NCBI RefSeq assembly: GCF_035582795.1
Contig: NC_134368.1
Coordinates: forward strand, 32,362,501 to 32,426,500
Length of the DNA: 64,000 nt
Direction of reading: 5' to 3'
DNA from: Mycteria americana
Lineage: Eukaryota > Chordata > Aves > Ciconiiformes > Ciconiidae
The notes below the pieces were generated by a model. The model saw nothing but the letters and a program-made list of their open reading frames with translations. It was not told the DNA's origin and searched no databases. This document shows positions 37,301 through 50,573 of the stretch, in pieces. The translations under genes were made by a program, and so were the position numbers. Every line of letters begins with the position of its first letter. The stretch's first letter is position 1.

Positions 37301-40300
37301 GGGAATACCTGAAAGGGCACCTGTGTGGTGCCCTACACAAAGTTTGTCACTCTGGGTTAATGTGCAGAGGTAGCAGGGAGTTACATTTTTCTTATAGAGT
37401 ACAGTAGAGTGCCTTTACTTGGGCTGAATGCAGTATTTCAAAGGACCTGGAAGTGTACTTGTCAGGTCTTTAAGACTCAAGTATGACAACATCGATCTTC
37501 TTCCAGGGAAAAGTCTCAGCAACATTCACTCTCTTGAATGTGCTTGTCCATGAAATGGGACCCCTTTATTTGTAAATCCCTGTCAAGTTCCGCATAATCC
37601 CTGTAAAACTGTTCTCAGGTCACCTACATACAGTCATCCTTATTATGAAGACATCACCTAAAGTTCTTAGTTCTGTATGTATGCTGAGGAAGACTGCCTG
37701 TGAAGAAGAAAGCATGACAGATTTCCTGTCTCGTAAACAACTTTGCCCAGTATTTGCTGAACCTTTGTCAGCATGAATTGCTATTGGGACTGGACCGTGA
37801 ATCACCCAGCTCTTTGCCTAGTAGAGCTGTGCTAAACTGTACAGCGGTTACTACTCAGCTGATGAATTCAGCTGCTTTTCTGCTTGTGGGGACCACGTGC
37901 ATAAGCAGTGTGATTTCTCCAAATGTATTACCTCTTTGAAGGTGCCTCATTTTGGCAAGCAAAGTTGCTATTTGCTTTTCGAACTGTATCTTTGTTGCAC
38001 TTGATCAGAGAATTCAGAGAGATCGTATAATTGCACTGATTTCTTCTACAATGATTGTAGAAGCCAGAAGTATTCCCTTGCAAATATAAAGTTTGGTTTC
38101 TGACAATTTTACCAACAGAACTTCAAAATTATCTTTCCTTGACAATTGTCCTGATGTCTTGCCAGGAAACTTCTATTCTAGAAATGTAAACTGGGCATAC
38201 GCAGAGCTGAAGGAAAATCTTTCAGTACTTTTTGTAATATGTGCCCAACGTCTGCACTCAAAGACAGGCTTCACATGGATTTAAGGCAAGTATTTTGCAC
38301 AGTTCTCATCACTAGGCTATATAGATAAGCAAAATAAGCGATAAACTTTTTATGGACCAAAGCTGGGGCAAGGAGCACAGTGTGTTCCCAAGCTGCATCA
38401 GGAGTTTTATTGCTTGTGATGGAAGTTCCTGGGGGGAGGCCCCAGGGTGGCAGACTGGGACACAGTGCCAAAGATGCAGCGCAAGTCAGGTCACGCATCC
38501 ATATGGAGCTGCAAGTTGTGTGAGCGGCTGTCTCCTTGTAAGAACTGAAGTCTCCTGAATTTCTCCGGGCAACGTCAAGAGTGAATCTTTCCGTTTGAAA
38601 AGAGCAGAAGAAGGACTGCAGAGAGGAAAAAAAACCCCACTTCATTGTCATCTTAAGAGGCCTTCATTTAGTAATTTGCTAAAGGTAATTTTTGTCAGAG
38701 GCTGGGTGGGTTGGGCTGTTTCACTGGTGGTTTACACCTGAGTCCAAATGCCACAGACAGTCTGAATGTGGAAAGGAGACGGTGGTTTCGTATCAGCCTT
38801 CAGCATTTATAGTGCAAATTTGGCTTCTCTCCGCTTAAGAGAGGCCAAAGGCAGTGGTGGAAAGAATGCCAGTGATGCATGGATGGGGCTCCCATGGGAT
38901 GGGCACCTGCATAGCGCTTTTCTTGGAGGATACTTGGCCACTACTGGCCTTCCTCAAAGTATTTTTTAGAGGGAAAATAATGTGATCAAAATTTGATCAG
39001 CCAGTTGAGTTGTGGTTTTGGCAATAAATTCCGGACAGCTGTTATTGTTTATCTAAGAGGTATTGGACCTGTAAAGTATAAATTTTAATTTTACATTATT
39101 TTTTAATTCTGTGCCTGAATGGCCACAAAGGACACAAGCACAAATTTTCACGCAGAGAAAAGATAGGAGGTATACCTATCAACATGGCTAAATCATGATC
39201 TCTTTAATGCATTGGAATTTGAGAAAGAAGCCTACAGAAAGTGGAAGCAAATGATGAATTGCAGAGGTATGTAAAGGAGAAGGAGGAGTCATTTTATGAA
39301 TTCTTTACTGATAGGAGGAAGACTAAGCAAAGAGCTGGTCCTCTGTAAGCAAGGAGAGAATGATGGCAACAAGTGAAAAAAAAGCAACACTAGGTGTACT
39401 TTTGACATTATGTCTGTTCTTAGCCTGTGTGAACTTTGTTACTGTGAGTGCAGTTTATACTGAGTTCTTGCATACATGGATAGCAGGAATATCACAGCTT
39501 TGAGAGAATACGTACAACAAATAAAATGCAGGTTCTTCTGGAGGGTGCAGCTTGGGACCTGTGTTCTTGTGGTTGTTTTCACAGAAGTTAGAGACAGGAG
39601 AGGCTTGTTCAGTGCTCAGCCACACTTTCTGTGATTGTTCCTGGCTGAGCATTTACCTCGGAAAACAAAATTATTCATCTGATTTTTCTAAACAGCACGC
39701 TCAGCTTGGGAATTTCTGCAGGTATTTGTGGTCTCCTACTCCTCCAATAACAGCATATTATATAAGTCAGGTCTAGGAGATGATACAGTTTGTTCACTAT
39801 TACTCATCTCTTGTATCTCCATTTTAGTTTCTAAATATTTAATTTTCATTTTGCATTTCGTGTGAATGAGAACAACTCATCTATGTGAAATGTGGCCTTG
39901 GTTACTAACTACTAATCAATGGCATTCACTCTTGTCGTCATACAGACTGGCCTGAAAAATGAAGGCAATTATATTTTCCTCATGTCTCAAGTGACTCTTT
40001 TATTATTGCTCAGGTAATTACCTGACATACCTTGTGGTGATTGATTAAGTAAGGAAAAAAAAAAACAAACCCAATCAGGAGAAACTGCTCAGTCTCTTTC
40101 TTTCTGGACTTTGCGTTGCCTCTTCATCAATCCCAGCCCCTGCTCTGATGGCACGTTCACCTTGCAGCTCAGATTTCCACGTCATCTCAATGGGTAATGA
40201 GCTTCATGTGAAGAGTGTCTCCCATGTTACTTTGGTGGGGGATAGTGAAGAGTAGGACAGAGGTTATGGTCTTCTTTTCTTAGCATTTTCCTGTACTACC

Positions 40301-42831
40301 TGTAAACATCAAATTTGGTGCTGGTGGCAATCAGCAGCAGGACACGAAGATTCACATTCGTGCTCCAGGCCACCTCAGGGATTTCACTAAAGGCTTGATC
40401 CCAAGGTAGGGTCTGTTTTTGGCATCTTGTTTAGATGGACTCTTATAAAGCAGACATATCAAAGTAGTTGTTAGCATACAATCTGTCCCAAAATTTCCAA
40501 AAGCAGCTCATGATATTTTAAAATCTTCATAAAGTGAAGTCTTGCTTTTACCTCCAACTCAAATTGTAAGCCTCATGTATAAGCTTTTAAATCTGTGTAT
40601 TGTTTTTTTCTGCATGACTATTAGAGCATTTGCTCTCGTGAAAATGATTCACCAACAGTTCAGCTGTTCAGTTTCTAAATTTGAGAGTGGGGAGGAGGGA
40701 AACCCAACAACCTATAAATGATAACTTGCAAGAATCTGCTTTGTTAAAATAGGAAGAATAAGAAAACTTTATTTGATCTATTGGTTTATTAGCTGGTAGT
40801 ATACTTACACATTCATAAATCCCTATGAATTGAAGGTGCTGGCTAAACATGAAAACAACCAGACCTAGAGAATCACAAGCTTTTGTGTTTTGGGTCCAGG
40901 GGAATGTCCTGATTCCTTCTTGGACAATTTCAGCCACTACTTTGACACATCTCCATGAGGATGCAGCATTGGGCAGTTCTGTAGGAAGCAAGCTAGACCA
41001 AAAAAGAAGTGATCTGTCTACCCGCTTGCAGCTTCAAAGAGCTCCCAAGATATCTTCCCTCTGTCACATCCAATTTTCATACACTAGGCAATTTCTTTGT
41101 TTTCCTTTTGCTTATTAGCCTGATTTCTGCAATTGGCTTTTGTCAGTCTCCTAATTTCCCTTGTAAGAGTCTCATTTTGAGTGCCTTCCTGACTCCAGTG
41201 GGAGTCAGGTGCCTTGGTGCAGTGGTGCTTGGTGGCCACCTTCTCCTGGACACTTCATCTTAGCAGCACTCTGATTTCAGTAAGTATCTCTTCAAGCCCA
41301 AGCAAAGCAAAGCCACATATGGATATTGTAAGGCTTTTAGAAACAAAGCACACTTGGATTTTCCTCACTTGTGTCAGCTGACATGGATCCATGTTGAACA
41401 AGTTTCTTATTTCTGGGTTGCAAGGTGTATCGTGGGAACAAAAGGGTGTTCGAGGACAGAAAAAGTTGTGGCAAAGAAGAGCTTTGCTCTCTCCAGTTCT
41501 TCATTTGCATGGATCCTTTTATAGGATTCATTACAGGTGTTGGTGAAATTAGAGTTGTTTCACCTTTTCTGTAGTTTATGTTGCAGCCGAACACCACAGG
41601 AATAGGAACCGCAACTACCGTATGAGTGGCCATTTCTGACATGTACTGAGTGCCATGTGGTCAGGGCAGAGGAGTGGGCAGAGCCTTCCTGAAACAGTCC
41701 TGGGTGTCTTGACAGAACATAAGACTAACATCATGCTCAGCAGTTTTGTTGATCTTACCCTTTCTTGACACCTCAGGTCTTGCCTTCCTCCCTCCTATTA
41801 CCAATTTGATTAAGTCTTTGTGCTCCAGAAACTTTGTTTTCAGGTATGTGAGCTAGGACTTTTCACCACTTGTTGCAATTTTAACACTTACTAGAAATTT
41901 GCACTAAATGCCATCAACTTGCCACTTTTATTTTTTTTTTCAGCTGCTACTTGAGTGCAAAGATGCCTCATTACGTACGCTGTAGTGTGTATATGATCCC
42001 GAGAACCCTTCAGTAGGCTGCAACAGCTGTTAATGTTTTATACCAGGTCCCACTCTATGTCTGTCTCCTTTTTTCCTTGTCTTTTGTCCTCAGCCCTGAT
42101 CGTGACTAGCTTCACTTTCACCTTAGTACTCCCAGAACTTTTTTTTTTTTTTAAACTCTGAGCTTCGCTTCTTCCATCACAAACACTGTCTTGCTTTAGT
42201 CTCCCTGAAAGGTTAGGCAGCCCTGCCGTCTACTTGTCCTCTCCCTTGCCTCCCTTTCAGATGTTTTCGTTGCATTCCCCCTCCTAATCATGATATACTT
42301 TATTTCCTCACAGATTCTGCATGGCAACTGCCTTTTCCACAGCTGTTAAGGTCTAGGGCTAGGCTCAAACCAAGCGGAGTTGTCACCAGTAGTATAACAT
42401 GCTGTCTTATTTCCTCTTCCTTTCCTTCCTTATGAGCTAAATGCAATCACTGTATAGCATTTATTCCTCCCAAGGCTAACTTGGACTTTTCACTTCCTTT
42501 TCTCTACATTTTGCCATATTTTAGAGCAAATTTTGCATAAACATATGCTGCTGTTTGATAAAATAGTGTCACAGGCAGTGGATTGCCAGATCACGTGAAA
42601 TTTTGGCCATTTAGAGCCCTGTTCCTTCCTCTAGTCCGCATATTTCCATAACCAGTGGTGACTTGTCCACAATCCTCAAGATGTGTTAGGGATTCACTTG
42701 TAGAATTACTCAAAACCAGTGATGCCTTTCTTTGCTCTGCATACTGAGACTTTCTGAGGTTGGAGGATTTGGTGAATAATTACACAAAATTCACGTGTCA
42801 AGAACTATCTAGTCCCACCTCACTACCTTCT

Positions 42832-43350
42832 TGTCAGAAAGCAGCAAGGACAGGGCTGCTTCCTCAGGAAAGGCGAGCAGGGCACTGAGGGGGATCCCAC
42901 AGCAGGGTAGGGGCCTCATCACCCAGGGCACAGTCCCACATTATCTAAGCGAGGCAAGCAGGACAGATCCTGGGATGGTGGCCAAGTCCAACCAGCAGTG
43001 TAGATAAGGCAATATCTGGATGATAACACAGGTCTGAGGCTGAGCCAGCAAGTCAGTCTGTAGGTCAGGATCAGATCCATTGATCACCCCGCAGGTCCAC
43101 AGTGGGAAGGCAGGGCCAAGAGCAAGCCAGGAAATCAGTTTGCAAATTGAGGTCTGGATCAAGGGACTTCATGGCCAGGCACACTTGTGGCTGAGCTGGA
43201 GACCAGCACTCCTCCAGCACAGCTCAGGCAGGGACCAAAGCCTCAACTGCGATCTTAAATAGAGCTCCTGGACCCATGTGTGTGGGTGGAGGTCCCAGGT
43301 GAGGCTGGTCAGGGACATTAAAGCTTATTAGTGCACTCAGGGCCCTGACA
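42832..43350 (-). mobile_element. Candidate solo LTR of an older, unidentified endogenous retrovirus
   Basis: This roughly 519-bp block is markedly GC-richer than its surroundings. Read on the minus strand it begins TGTCAG and ends CTGACA, a 6-bp terminal inverted repeat with the TG...CA ends typical of LTRs. A TATA-like CTATTTAAG (plus strand 43254-43262) lies about 90 bases inside the 5' end. Flanking hexamers, CCTTCT on the left and CCTCCC on the right, match at 4 of 6 positions and may be an eroded target duplication. The interior carries diverged repeats of about 75-80 bp, for example 43038-43078 against 43113-43164. No clear polyadenylation signal was found and there is no coding remnant. 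It could instead be another GC-rich repeat. Confidence 0.45.
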
Positions 43351-45046
43351 CCTCCCACGATTAATTTCTATGCCCTTGACGATCATGATTTTGGTTAGAT
43401 TATTAGCATGCATTAAAGATGCATCAGCTACTCAAAACTAGGCTTGGTCCCTACTTTTAAAAAAAATTAATTTACCGTAAATTCATAGGTTACAAATCTC
43501 CTGATGACATCAAACTGGAGCTTTGTATAAGACAATGTTGCATGATGTCTTTTGAAATGAGCAGAGCTACTAACACAGAGGCTGCAAAACAGGTCAGTGG
43601 CATCCGTGGGACTGGGGCGGGTCATAACAGTGGGACTGTGCGGTTTTACCAGAGTTAGTGCCCTCAGGTTCGGCAGTTCCTGAAGGCGATACGGATATAT
43701 CTTTACATTGAGCACAGATATGATCCGGAAGTTTACTTTATGAAAAAGAATCCTTCAGCTACCCTGCTAAAAAAAATCTCCCTTTTGCCTGTTCAGCTTG
43801 TAAGGACCATGTTTCCGGGTTTGTTAAGGCAATGAAGCAACGTGCTGTCTAAGCACAGTTGTAACTCAGAGTTACGTTGCAGCATGGACAATATTGCCCA
43901 TCTAGACGTGAGTTAGAACTAAAATGCACATTCCAGCATGACAGATGAAAGAGAGGACACTAAAAATACAGCTCAGAATTACAATCCGTTTTCCTCCATT
44001 ACAGTATTAATGCATCTCTGGAATGACTAGAAAATGCAATTTATGTTTTTCATCTCTAGGTGCCCTGGGGACATTCATGGGGGATGCAAAGAGTTGGAAT
44101 TGGATTTCTTTTTTAAAACAAAACATTAAGTAAAGGCAACCTATCACTGCACTTGTCATTTCCCAGGGGCATATTCTGAGGGTGACTCTCAGATGTGTTT
44201 GAAGGGATTATACTAAGGGTCAATACCTGGCTAAAACAAATTTGTTCTTGCTTTGCATGCTTTGTGAATTTTTTAGTGTTAAAAATGGCTTTATGTTAAA
44301 AAGTTGGCTCTGATCTCTAATGATTACAGAATCGGTTTCTAATGGAAATCTAAAAGAGTGAAAGTCATGAGACTGGGGTTTTTTTGGAGTCAGTCTCTAC
44401 AAACATGAAAGAACAGAACAACTCATTCTTTCCCTTTATTTTCCAGTTTCTATTTCTAACTCTTTAATATCGGAGTGGGAGGAACATTTATGACACACCG
44501 AAGAGGCAATTGGTGGTGCGAGCTTTCTGTACTACAGAATGCACCCATACGGGATTATGCAAGAGCTGAGACCTCAGCGTTCCCTGCTGGCAAAACCTCC
44601 CCTTTTTAAGGACCCCACATTTGTCTTTGAGAGGAGAAATAGCTCTGGAGAAAAATGGGGTCTAAAACATAATAGCCACCAGTACTGAGGTAAACGTAGC
44701 CTTATATTCTGTGCAGTGTTACCCCTGCACATACTCTGCTGTACTTAGGGGTGCAGTCCCTCAGCAGTATATGCTGACTGAAGTCCGGAGTGCAGTTGTC
44801 CGCCTCTTTCCAGCAGCTCTCTGGTCATGCAGCTATCATGGAAGCTTGTGTCAGTGTTTGCTCAGCCAAACCAGGAACTTGTGTGGGTTGTTGAGTTTTG
44901 GGGTTTTTTTATTTTGTAGTTTGTTATTCAGTCAGAACGGCGCTCTGAATCGTTTCATGTGAACCATGACCACTAAGCAGGCAGAAAAGAGGTGATGATA
45001 GGAACACGTGGGGAGGAGGATAAAGGGAGAAAGGGTGATACCTCAC

Positions 45047-45460
45047 TGTCCTGGTTTTGGCTGGGATAGAGTTAATTTTCTTCCTAGTAGCTGCTATAGT
45101 GCTGTGTTTCAGATTTAATATGAGAATAACGTTGATACACGCTGATGTTTTGGTTGTTGCTAGGTGGTGTTTACACTGGTCAAGGACTTTTCAGGTTCCT
45201 GTGCTCTGCCAGGCGCACAAGAAGCTGGGAGGGGGCACAGCCAGGGTAGTTGATCCAAACTGGCCAAAGGGCTTTTCCATACCATATGACATCATGCTTA
45301 GTATAGAAAATGGGAGGAGTTGGCCAGGGGGCAGCGATTGCTGCTCGGGGATTGGCTGGGCATCGGTCGGCGGGTGGTGAGCGGTTGCATCACTTGGGGT
45401 TTTTTGTTTTTTCCCCTGGGTTTTGTTCCTCTCCCTCTCTTGTTATTTTCCTTCTCTATG

Positions 45461-45508
<48 letters not shown>

Positions 45509-45651
45509 TCAATTATTAAACTGTTCTTATCTCAGCCTACAAGTTTTCCTACTTGTGCTTTTCAGATTCTCTCCCCCATCCCATCGGGAGAGGGGAGAGT
45601 GAGCGAGCGGCTGCGTGGTGCTTAGTTGCTGACTGGGGTTAAACCACAACA
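45047..45651 (+). mobile_element. Solo LTR of an avian ERVL-type endogenous retrovirus
   Basis: The 605-bp element starts TGTCCTGGTTTTGGCTGGGA and ends AAACCACAACA, the hallmark termini of an LTR family abundant in bird genomes. The 5-bp sequence CTCAC lies directly on both sides (45042-45046 and 45652-45656), a perfect target duplication. Five bases is the size expected for ERVL-class integration. Inside, a degraded TATA-like motif TATAGAAAA is at 45302-45310, an ATT microsatellite at 45461-45508, and a polyadenylation signal ATTAAA at 45515-45520, consistent with U3-R-U5 order on the plus strand. No gag, pol or env sequence is present, so the internal region was lost by recombination between the two LTRs. 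The ORFs crossing it are not viral proteins. It lies in intron 2, in the same orientation as CRACD. Confidence 0.93.
45461..45508. repeat. (ATT)16 microsatellite inside the LTR
   Basis: Sixteen perfect ATT units (48 bp) lie just upstream of the ATTAAA signal of the ERVL-type LTR. This region of the family is typically ATT-rich, so the array probably grew from the native LTR sequence. Length is likely polymorphic. Confidence 0.95.
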
Positions 45652-48600
45652 CTCACCCAGTCCTGACTTGGAGTGTCTAGAGCTGACGGACGATTGCATC
45701 CCAAACAGATAATGATGCATAGCAGTGGATGGCTGATGGGGGGCTGAAGAGCAATCTCTCTGCTGGTCTTCATGGGAGAGGAGTAAGACTTTTCTTGTAG
45801 GCTCAGGGTGGTCCCATTCTGCTGTGAGGGATTTGTTTCACATTTCCTAGTTTCTTAGCACACACAGACACCTCAGCAAGAGTGAGTAATGGAAAGAGGG
45901 GTTACTGCACAGAGGTTTTTGCAAGCCATATTCATACATAGATACACTCGATCTATGGTACTTCCAATATCTATGTAATCTCTTTTACCTGTGGTTTTCT
46001 GGGATTCTTCCAGAAGTCTGAAAATCAACAGAAGGTGTTCTCCCTTTCCAGGGGAATGAATTTATCAGCACTGAGTTAAACAAAGAGTCTGAGAAACATA
46101 TTCATTTTGTGCAGAAGAAAGCTAGTTGGGGCGAGAGGTATTTGAGGCAACTCTTTTTACAGCTAAATGGGCTAGGAGTCCACGTCACGTCCGTGGTCAA
46201 GATGTGGTGTGGTCCTCATACTCCATGTCTTGCTCTGTTTCCCACCTGCTTGACACTACTGGCTTAATTATTTGTAAAAATCCTGTGGGATGGTTTTCTC
46301 TGCTGTACTTTTATGCTCTTGGGGTACCCTCAAGATAAAGACATATCCTGGTGCACTCTTTTTGTGCCAAAGCCCACGGGTATCAAAGAACCCCTCATAC
46401 ATTCTCAAAAATGTAGTAGTTCTTAAGAATTTCATCCTAATAAAAGAAGGTGAGAAGTATGTTCTTAGTTTTGATGAGAAACGAAGTATTCCAGCCTATC
46501 TTCAGGAGTCTGAAGAGGGACACAGGTGTGGCAAAGAAAACTCTGAGAACGAATGGAATTGAACTTTGCTTTGAGTACGAGAAAATTCGTTTTGAAAATT
46601 TGTGTATTGGAACTGAAACTGGAACATGATACTTGGGTTGCAAGACATCTTCAGAGAGAACATCTTTAAGGATTTGCTAAAAGTGCTTTGTATTTTCGTA
46701 TAGCACATCCATAATTCATTTAATTTAGTCAGGTTTCTGGAAGTGAGTCAGATGATGATTCAATTATTTTCAGCACAAACAGCCTCTGAAGTGTCATCGT
46801 CGGTATTATCAACAGAAGTGCTCATAAACCGACGCCACTGTTTTCCCACATCTCTTGGAAGTGATATGGCAGTTTGAAACTGTAATACCTTCAGCCATGG
46901 CTATGACTGTAGCCCAGGTCTCTGACATACCATGAGTTTATCGAAAGCCATTCCTGGTGTCGACATGCCTTTTAATTGAGGGGAGGGCTTTCTGAAGCAC
47001 AGCCTGTAGATGTGGATTGTGAGGATGTTATTGTATAAAGGCTTCCGAGAAAAACTTGAGATGGGAATAGTGGTAGCAGTGAAGGAAACTCGGTTATTCA
47101 TACTGTATTATGACTTAAAAGAAATTCAGTCTTTCCAAAAGTAGAACATGAGGAGAGTGAAAAAAGGGGTGGAAAAAGAACCTTTGTGATATAATCTGTC
47201 AAACTCACAGCTGGGAAGATTTGAAAGGATTGTGGGCTCCAAGTGAGTAAAATAAGAGACCTTTCAGAAAGGTCAAGTAGCCTGGAAATCACCTTAAACA
47301 CTTTAAACTCACCTGTAAAAGACACTAGGTTACTACAATATGTGAATATGTTTTTTCCAATGTACTTTAGCCTACATAGACATTTAAGCAAAATTCTTAA
47401 AACATTTTTACCGGTTATTGGATATGTGGCTAGCAAAATTGCTCAGTCACCCCATTCTGAAATATCCAGTATATCTGCAAAGCATTTGAGGGGATGAAGC
47501 AGAGAGAAGTCTTGGGTTAATTCACTGCAGGGTTTCTTGTGAATGTTTCATGTGTTCTGACAATTTGGAGTATGTTGGTTTTGGTAGCAAGTTAATAAGA
47601 AAACAAAAACAGACAAAAGTTTTCAAATACGTTTGGCCTCAGCTCTATGAAACAAAAATGTGTGATGCCATGTAATGTGGAAGCGCCTAAACTGAAAGCA
47701 GTTGGCATATGGGAGAGCATCAGAGAGAGATGCTGTACATGCTTAGCATGGTCCTAACCTGCCATCGGTACCCCTGCAGGCACTTGTCAGAGATAGGGTT
47801 GGACTTCCCGTGGTGATGTTCTTATGATTGCAGGTCACATGAAGCTCCCAAGCTGTTTCACATGACCAGGTGTCCCAAAGGAAGCTTTAAATGACATTTT
47901 AACAAGCCTGATCACACTAGCCATAAACCCAAATCTGCACATAGCCAAAAGCCGGTGTACTGTGTGCCTCAAACAGTCAGGAATGCCTCAAACATTGGAT
48001 TAGTTCAGAGGCAGGAGGTGAGACTAGATCACTAAAGGTATCCTCAGCTCTGTAGCAGGATGGGGAAGATCTTCATCCGCAGCCACGTCCCAGGCAGTCC
48101 ACCAGCACTGACCTCAGCAGTTGCTCTTTTCTTCCATTTCAGGGACTCAGATTATCAGGCAGTTCTTACTGCAGAGCATCCCTGCTGCTGGTCAGCTGAA
48201 GTTTTGGGGTTTGAACTACTAGCAAACCCTGTTCAGTTCAAAAGCTGCAGGCTGGCTGTTCCTGACTTTAATATTAACTGATTCATTAGCAAGGCCATGA
48301 ATGACTTGCAAACAAGTCACTGAACTCTTTGGTGCCTGAATTGCAACCCTCGCCTATTAATTAGTTGTAACAAACAATAGGGATAAGCACGAGCTGTCTA
48401 ATTTTAAGTATGAGAACGCCAACCCAGTGGACAGTAAAAGGGGAGAATGGTGTCATATGTATGGGGAATAGCTGTGAGACAAACCCATAAGTATCTGAGC
48501 CACAGTATTGCTGGAAAAGTCTTTGAGAGAGGCTCCTCCCTGGAGCACAATATGACCTGGATTATGCATCCTCAGTAGATCTCTCAGCTCAAAGGTAAAT

Positions 48601-49744
48601 AGTAAACGTTAAATTCCCACTGGCCTTGCCTTCTGCACCTGCAGCAGTTTCCCATACTGAACCATGCAAATGCAGAAGGGGTTGGCATGGGCTGGTTTGT
48701 CAAATTTTGCATGTTGCCCTCAGTTTTGGTTGTGAATACAGACTGTATTCCCCTTGTTGAAAAGAGTGCTGGAGCTTTCCGTTCAAACAGACCTACATGA
48801 CTATATGAAAAAAGACAACTGTCACTCAGCTTCATGTCAAAGCACTCATTTTGCAAGCCAGGCCTGTCTAGGAATTTGTCTATTTGTTTAAGGGGCATTC
48901 TCAAACTATGGTTCATGGGCTGATTCCTGGACGGCCAAGGAAGGTAGATATATTCCAGTGCCATGCAATTTTACCACAGCTCTGTGTACAGGCTGAGTCA
49001 TGACAATTTGCTATAGAAACCTTTTTAGAAGAGGGTTTAAAAATATACATTTATGTTTTCTCTAATAAAAGGTTTCTAAAAGAAGGTGTATTACCTTTAG
49101 CAGCCAAAGGCAATCAAGTTGTGGTTTTTATTTAAAAAAGAAATCTAAAATAGAATATAGCATCAGTTAAATGTTCCCCCTCTTTGATGGCTAAAAATGC
49201 TATGAAATACTGACCAGGTCTTTGCTTGATTTGTTTCAAATGAAGCATGTTGTTCAAATATTAATTTTGGGTAAAAATAGTTTTTCAGTTAGTCTGTGCT
49301 TGCATGGAGGATGAAGTGATATAGGGATCTCTGTGTGTTTCCCCAAAAGCTTGGATGATTTCTTTTGTGAGTGCAAATGTATTTTAAATATAAACTACAG
49401 AGAGTAAGAGGTTGTGGGTGGCTTTTTTTTCTATTATTTCCAGGTTACCTGTAAGAAATTTTGTTGTAAAAGTCAAGAATAGCCTATCACTTAGTTATAG
49501 AAGGTTAATGTAACTTTATATAACATTCTTTCCTGGTAAGAAAAGTTTATCATTTTTACTTAAGAAGATTATTTCCATACCCCAGGAAAAAAATGAGATA
49601 AAAATGTAATAAATACATTCCAAACATTTTTTTTTTTCAAAGTATGAGAAGAAATATTTTGAGCCATTTATAAACAATTAGCACATTTTAGAAGGGAGAA
49701 AAAGATTATTTTCTTAAATATGTGAGGCTTTAATTTTTCTTGTT

Positions 49745-49777
49745 GTTTTACTTATGTTTTACTTATGTTTTACTTAC
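49745..49777. repeat. Three-copy 11-bp tandem repeat
   Basis: The unit GTTTTACTTAT occurs at 49745-49755 and 49756-49766, and a third copy differing in the last base (GTTTTACTTAC) is at 49767-49777. It is a small minisatellite-like array in intron 2 with no evident function. Confidence 0.9.
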
Positions 49778-50502
49778 TTGTTCCAGACTCTCTGTCTGGA
49801 AGTATCATCTTCCTTGGCTTTGCTGAAGTATTTATTGATAATGTTTTTATCACACGTAGAAGGTTGTGTTAGTTAGATCGGTATAAAAAGTACCTATTTT
49901 TTTTCTCCAGATTGTGTGTTACTGGAGCTGTAAATGGGTTCCACAGGGTTGCCAATTGGTCATTAAAAGGAGACGTTTCAATTCAATTTTCTTCTACTGT
50001 GGCTTTTGTCATGTTTGTAGTTTACTGGCTTTCCACTCACCGTAAAATATTCTAGGCGAGACTAAACATAACTTTCAAACTCAAACATTTTCCCCCATAA
50101 TTCCCCCCAACCCCCAAAGTAACAACCTGCAAACCTTTCTTTTTAATTCTCAGTTTTCTTGATGAGCCTTTAAAATCCCCAGTAAATCAAACCACTTTTT
50201 GTTTAATCCCTTTGCCCATGGATTTAGAGCAGCCATGTAAGTAGGTTGTTTGTGACGCGCTCTCCTCCTTGGCATCGGTACCTCGTTTAACAGTGACACA
50301 CGGGCATCTCTCACTGTTTGTGGCTAATCAAACCCACACGGGATGGTGTAATAAGCTTCGTATCAATTTGAGGGTTTGACGATAACATTTTATTGTCAGT
50401 GTGATCATACTCATGGTGATAGGAACAGCGAAATAATCAGCGAAACGAGGTAGCTCTTCAAAAGTAGGTTACTAGAGTGTATGAGCTCTTTTTGTATTAT
50501 AG

Positions 50503-50573
50503 TGCTACCTTTGCTTGGGACCTGCTGTCTTTCTTTGACTAAGAATGACAGCAGGTCCCAAGCATTGGGACTA
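50503..50573 (+). ncRNA. Near-perfect hairpin, microRNA-precursor-like
   Basis: The arm at 50512-50535 pairs with 50541-50564 over 24 positions with a single T-T mismatch, around a 5-base loop (TGACT). Beyond a 2x2 internal loop there is extra pairing (CC at 50508-50509 with GG at 50567-50568, then scattered pairs to about 50503 and 50573), giving a stem of roughly 30 bp. The size fits a short pre-miRNA, and the sense strand is that of CRACD, so it could be an intronic miRNA. I do not recognise either arm as a known miRNA. Very high arm identity and a tiny loop also fit a recent inverted duplication or a small palindromic element. Expression is not shown by sequence. Confidence 0.4.

Noticed and set aside
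38043..38063. Perfect 9-bp inverted repeat with 3-base loop
   Set aside because: Short enough to occur by chance in a 64-kb window; no other feature supports a role.
45057..45625. Open frames within the solo LTR, including a tyrosine or isoleucine homopolymer product
   Set aside because: They cross LTR regulatory sequence and the ATT microsatellite; LTRs of this type do not encode these peptides, and no viral protein domain is present.
47999..48060. Sequence vaguely similar to old CR1 (GAGACTAGATCACTAAAGG)
   Set aside because: Only a short, imperfect resemblance, with no octamer tail or flanking support; not enough to call an element.
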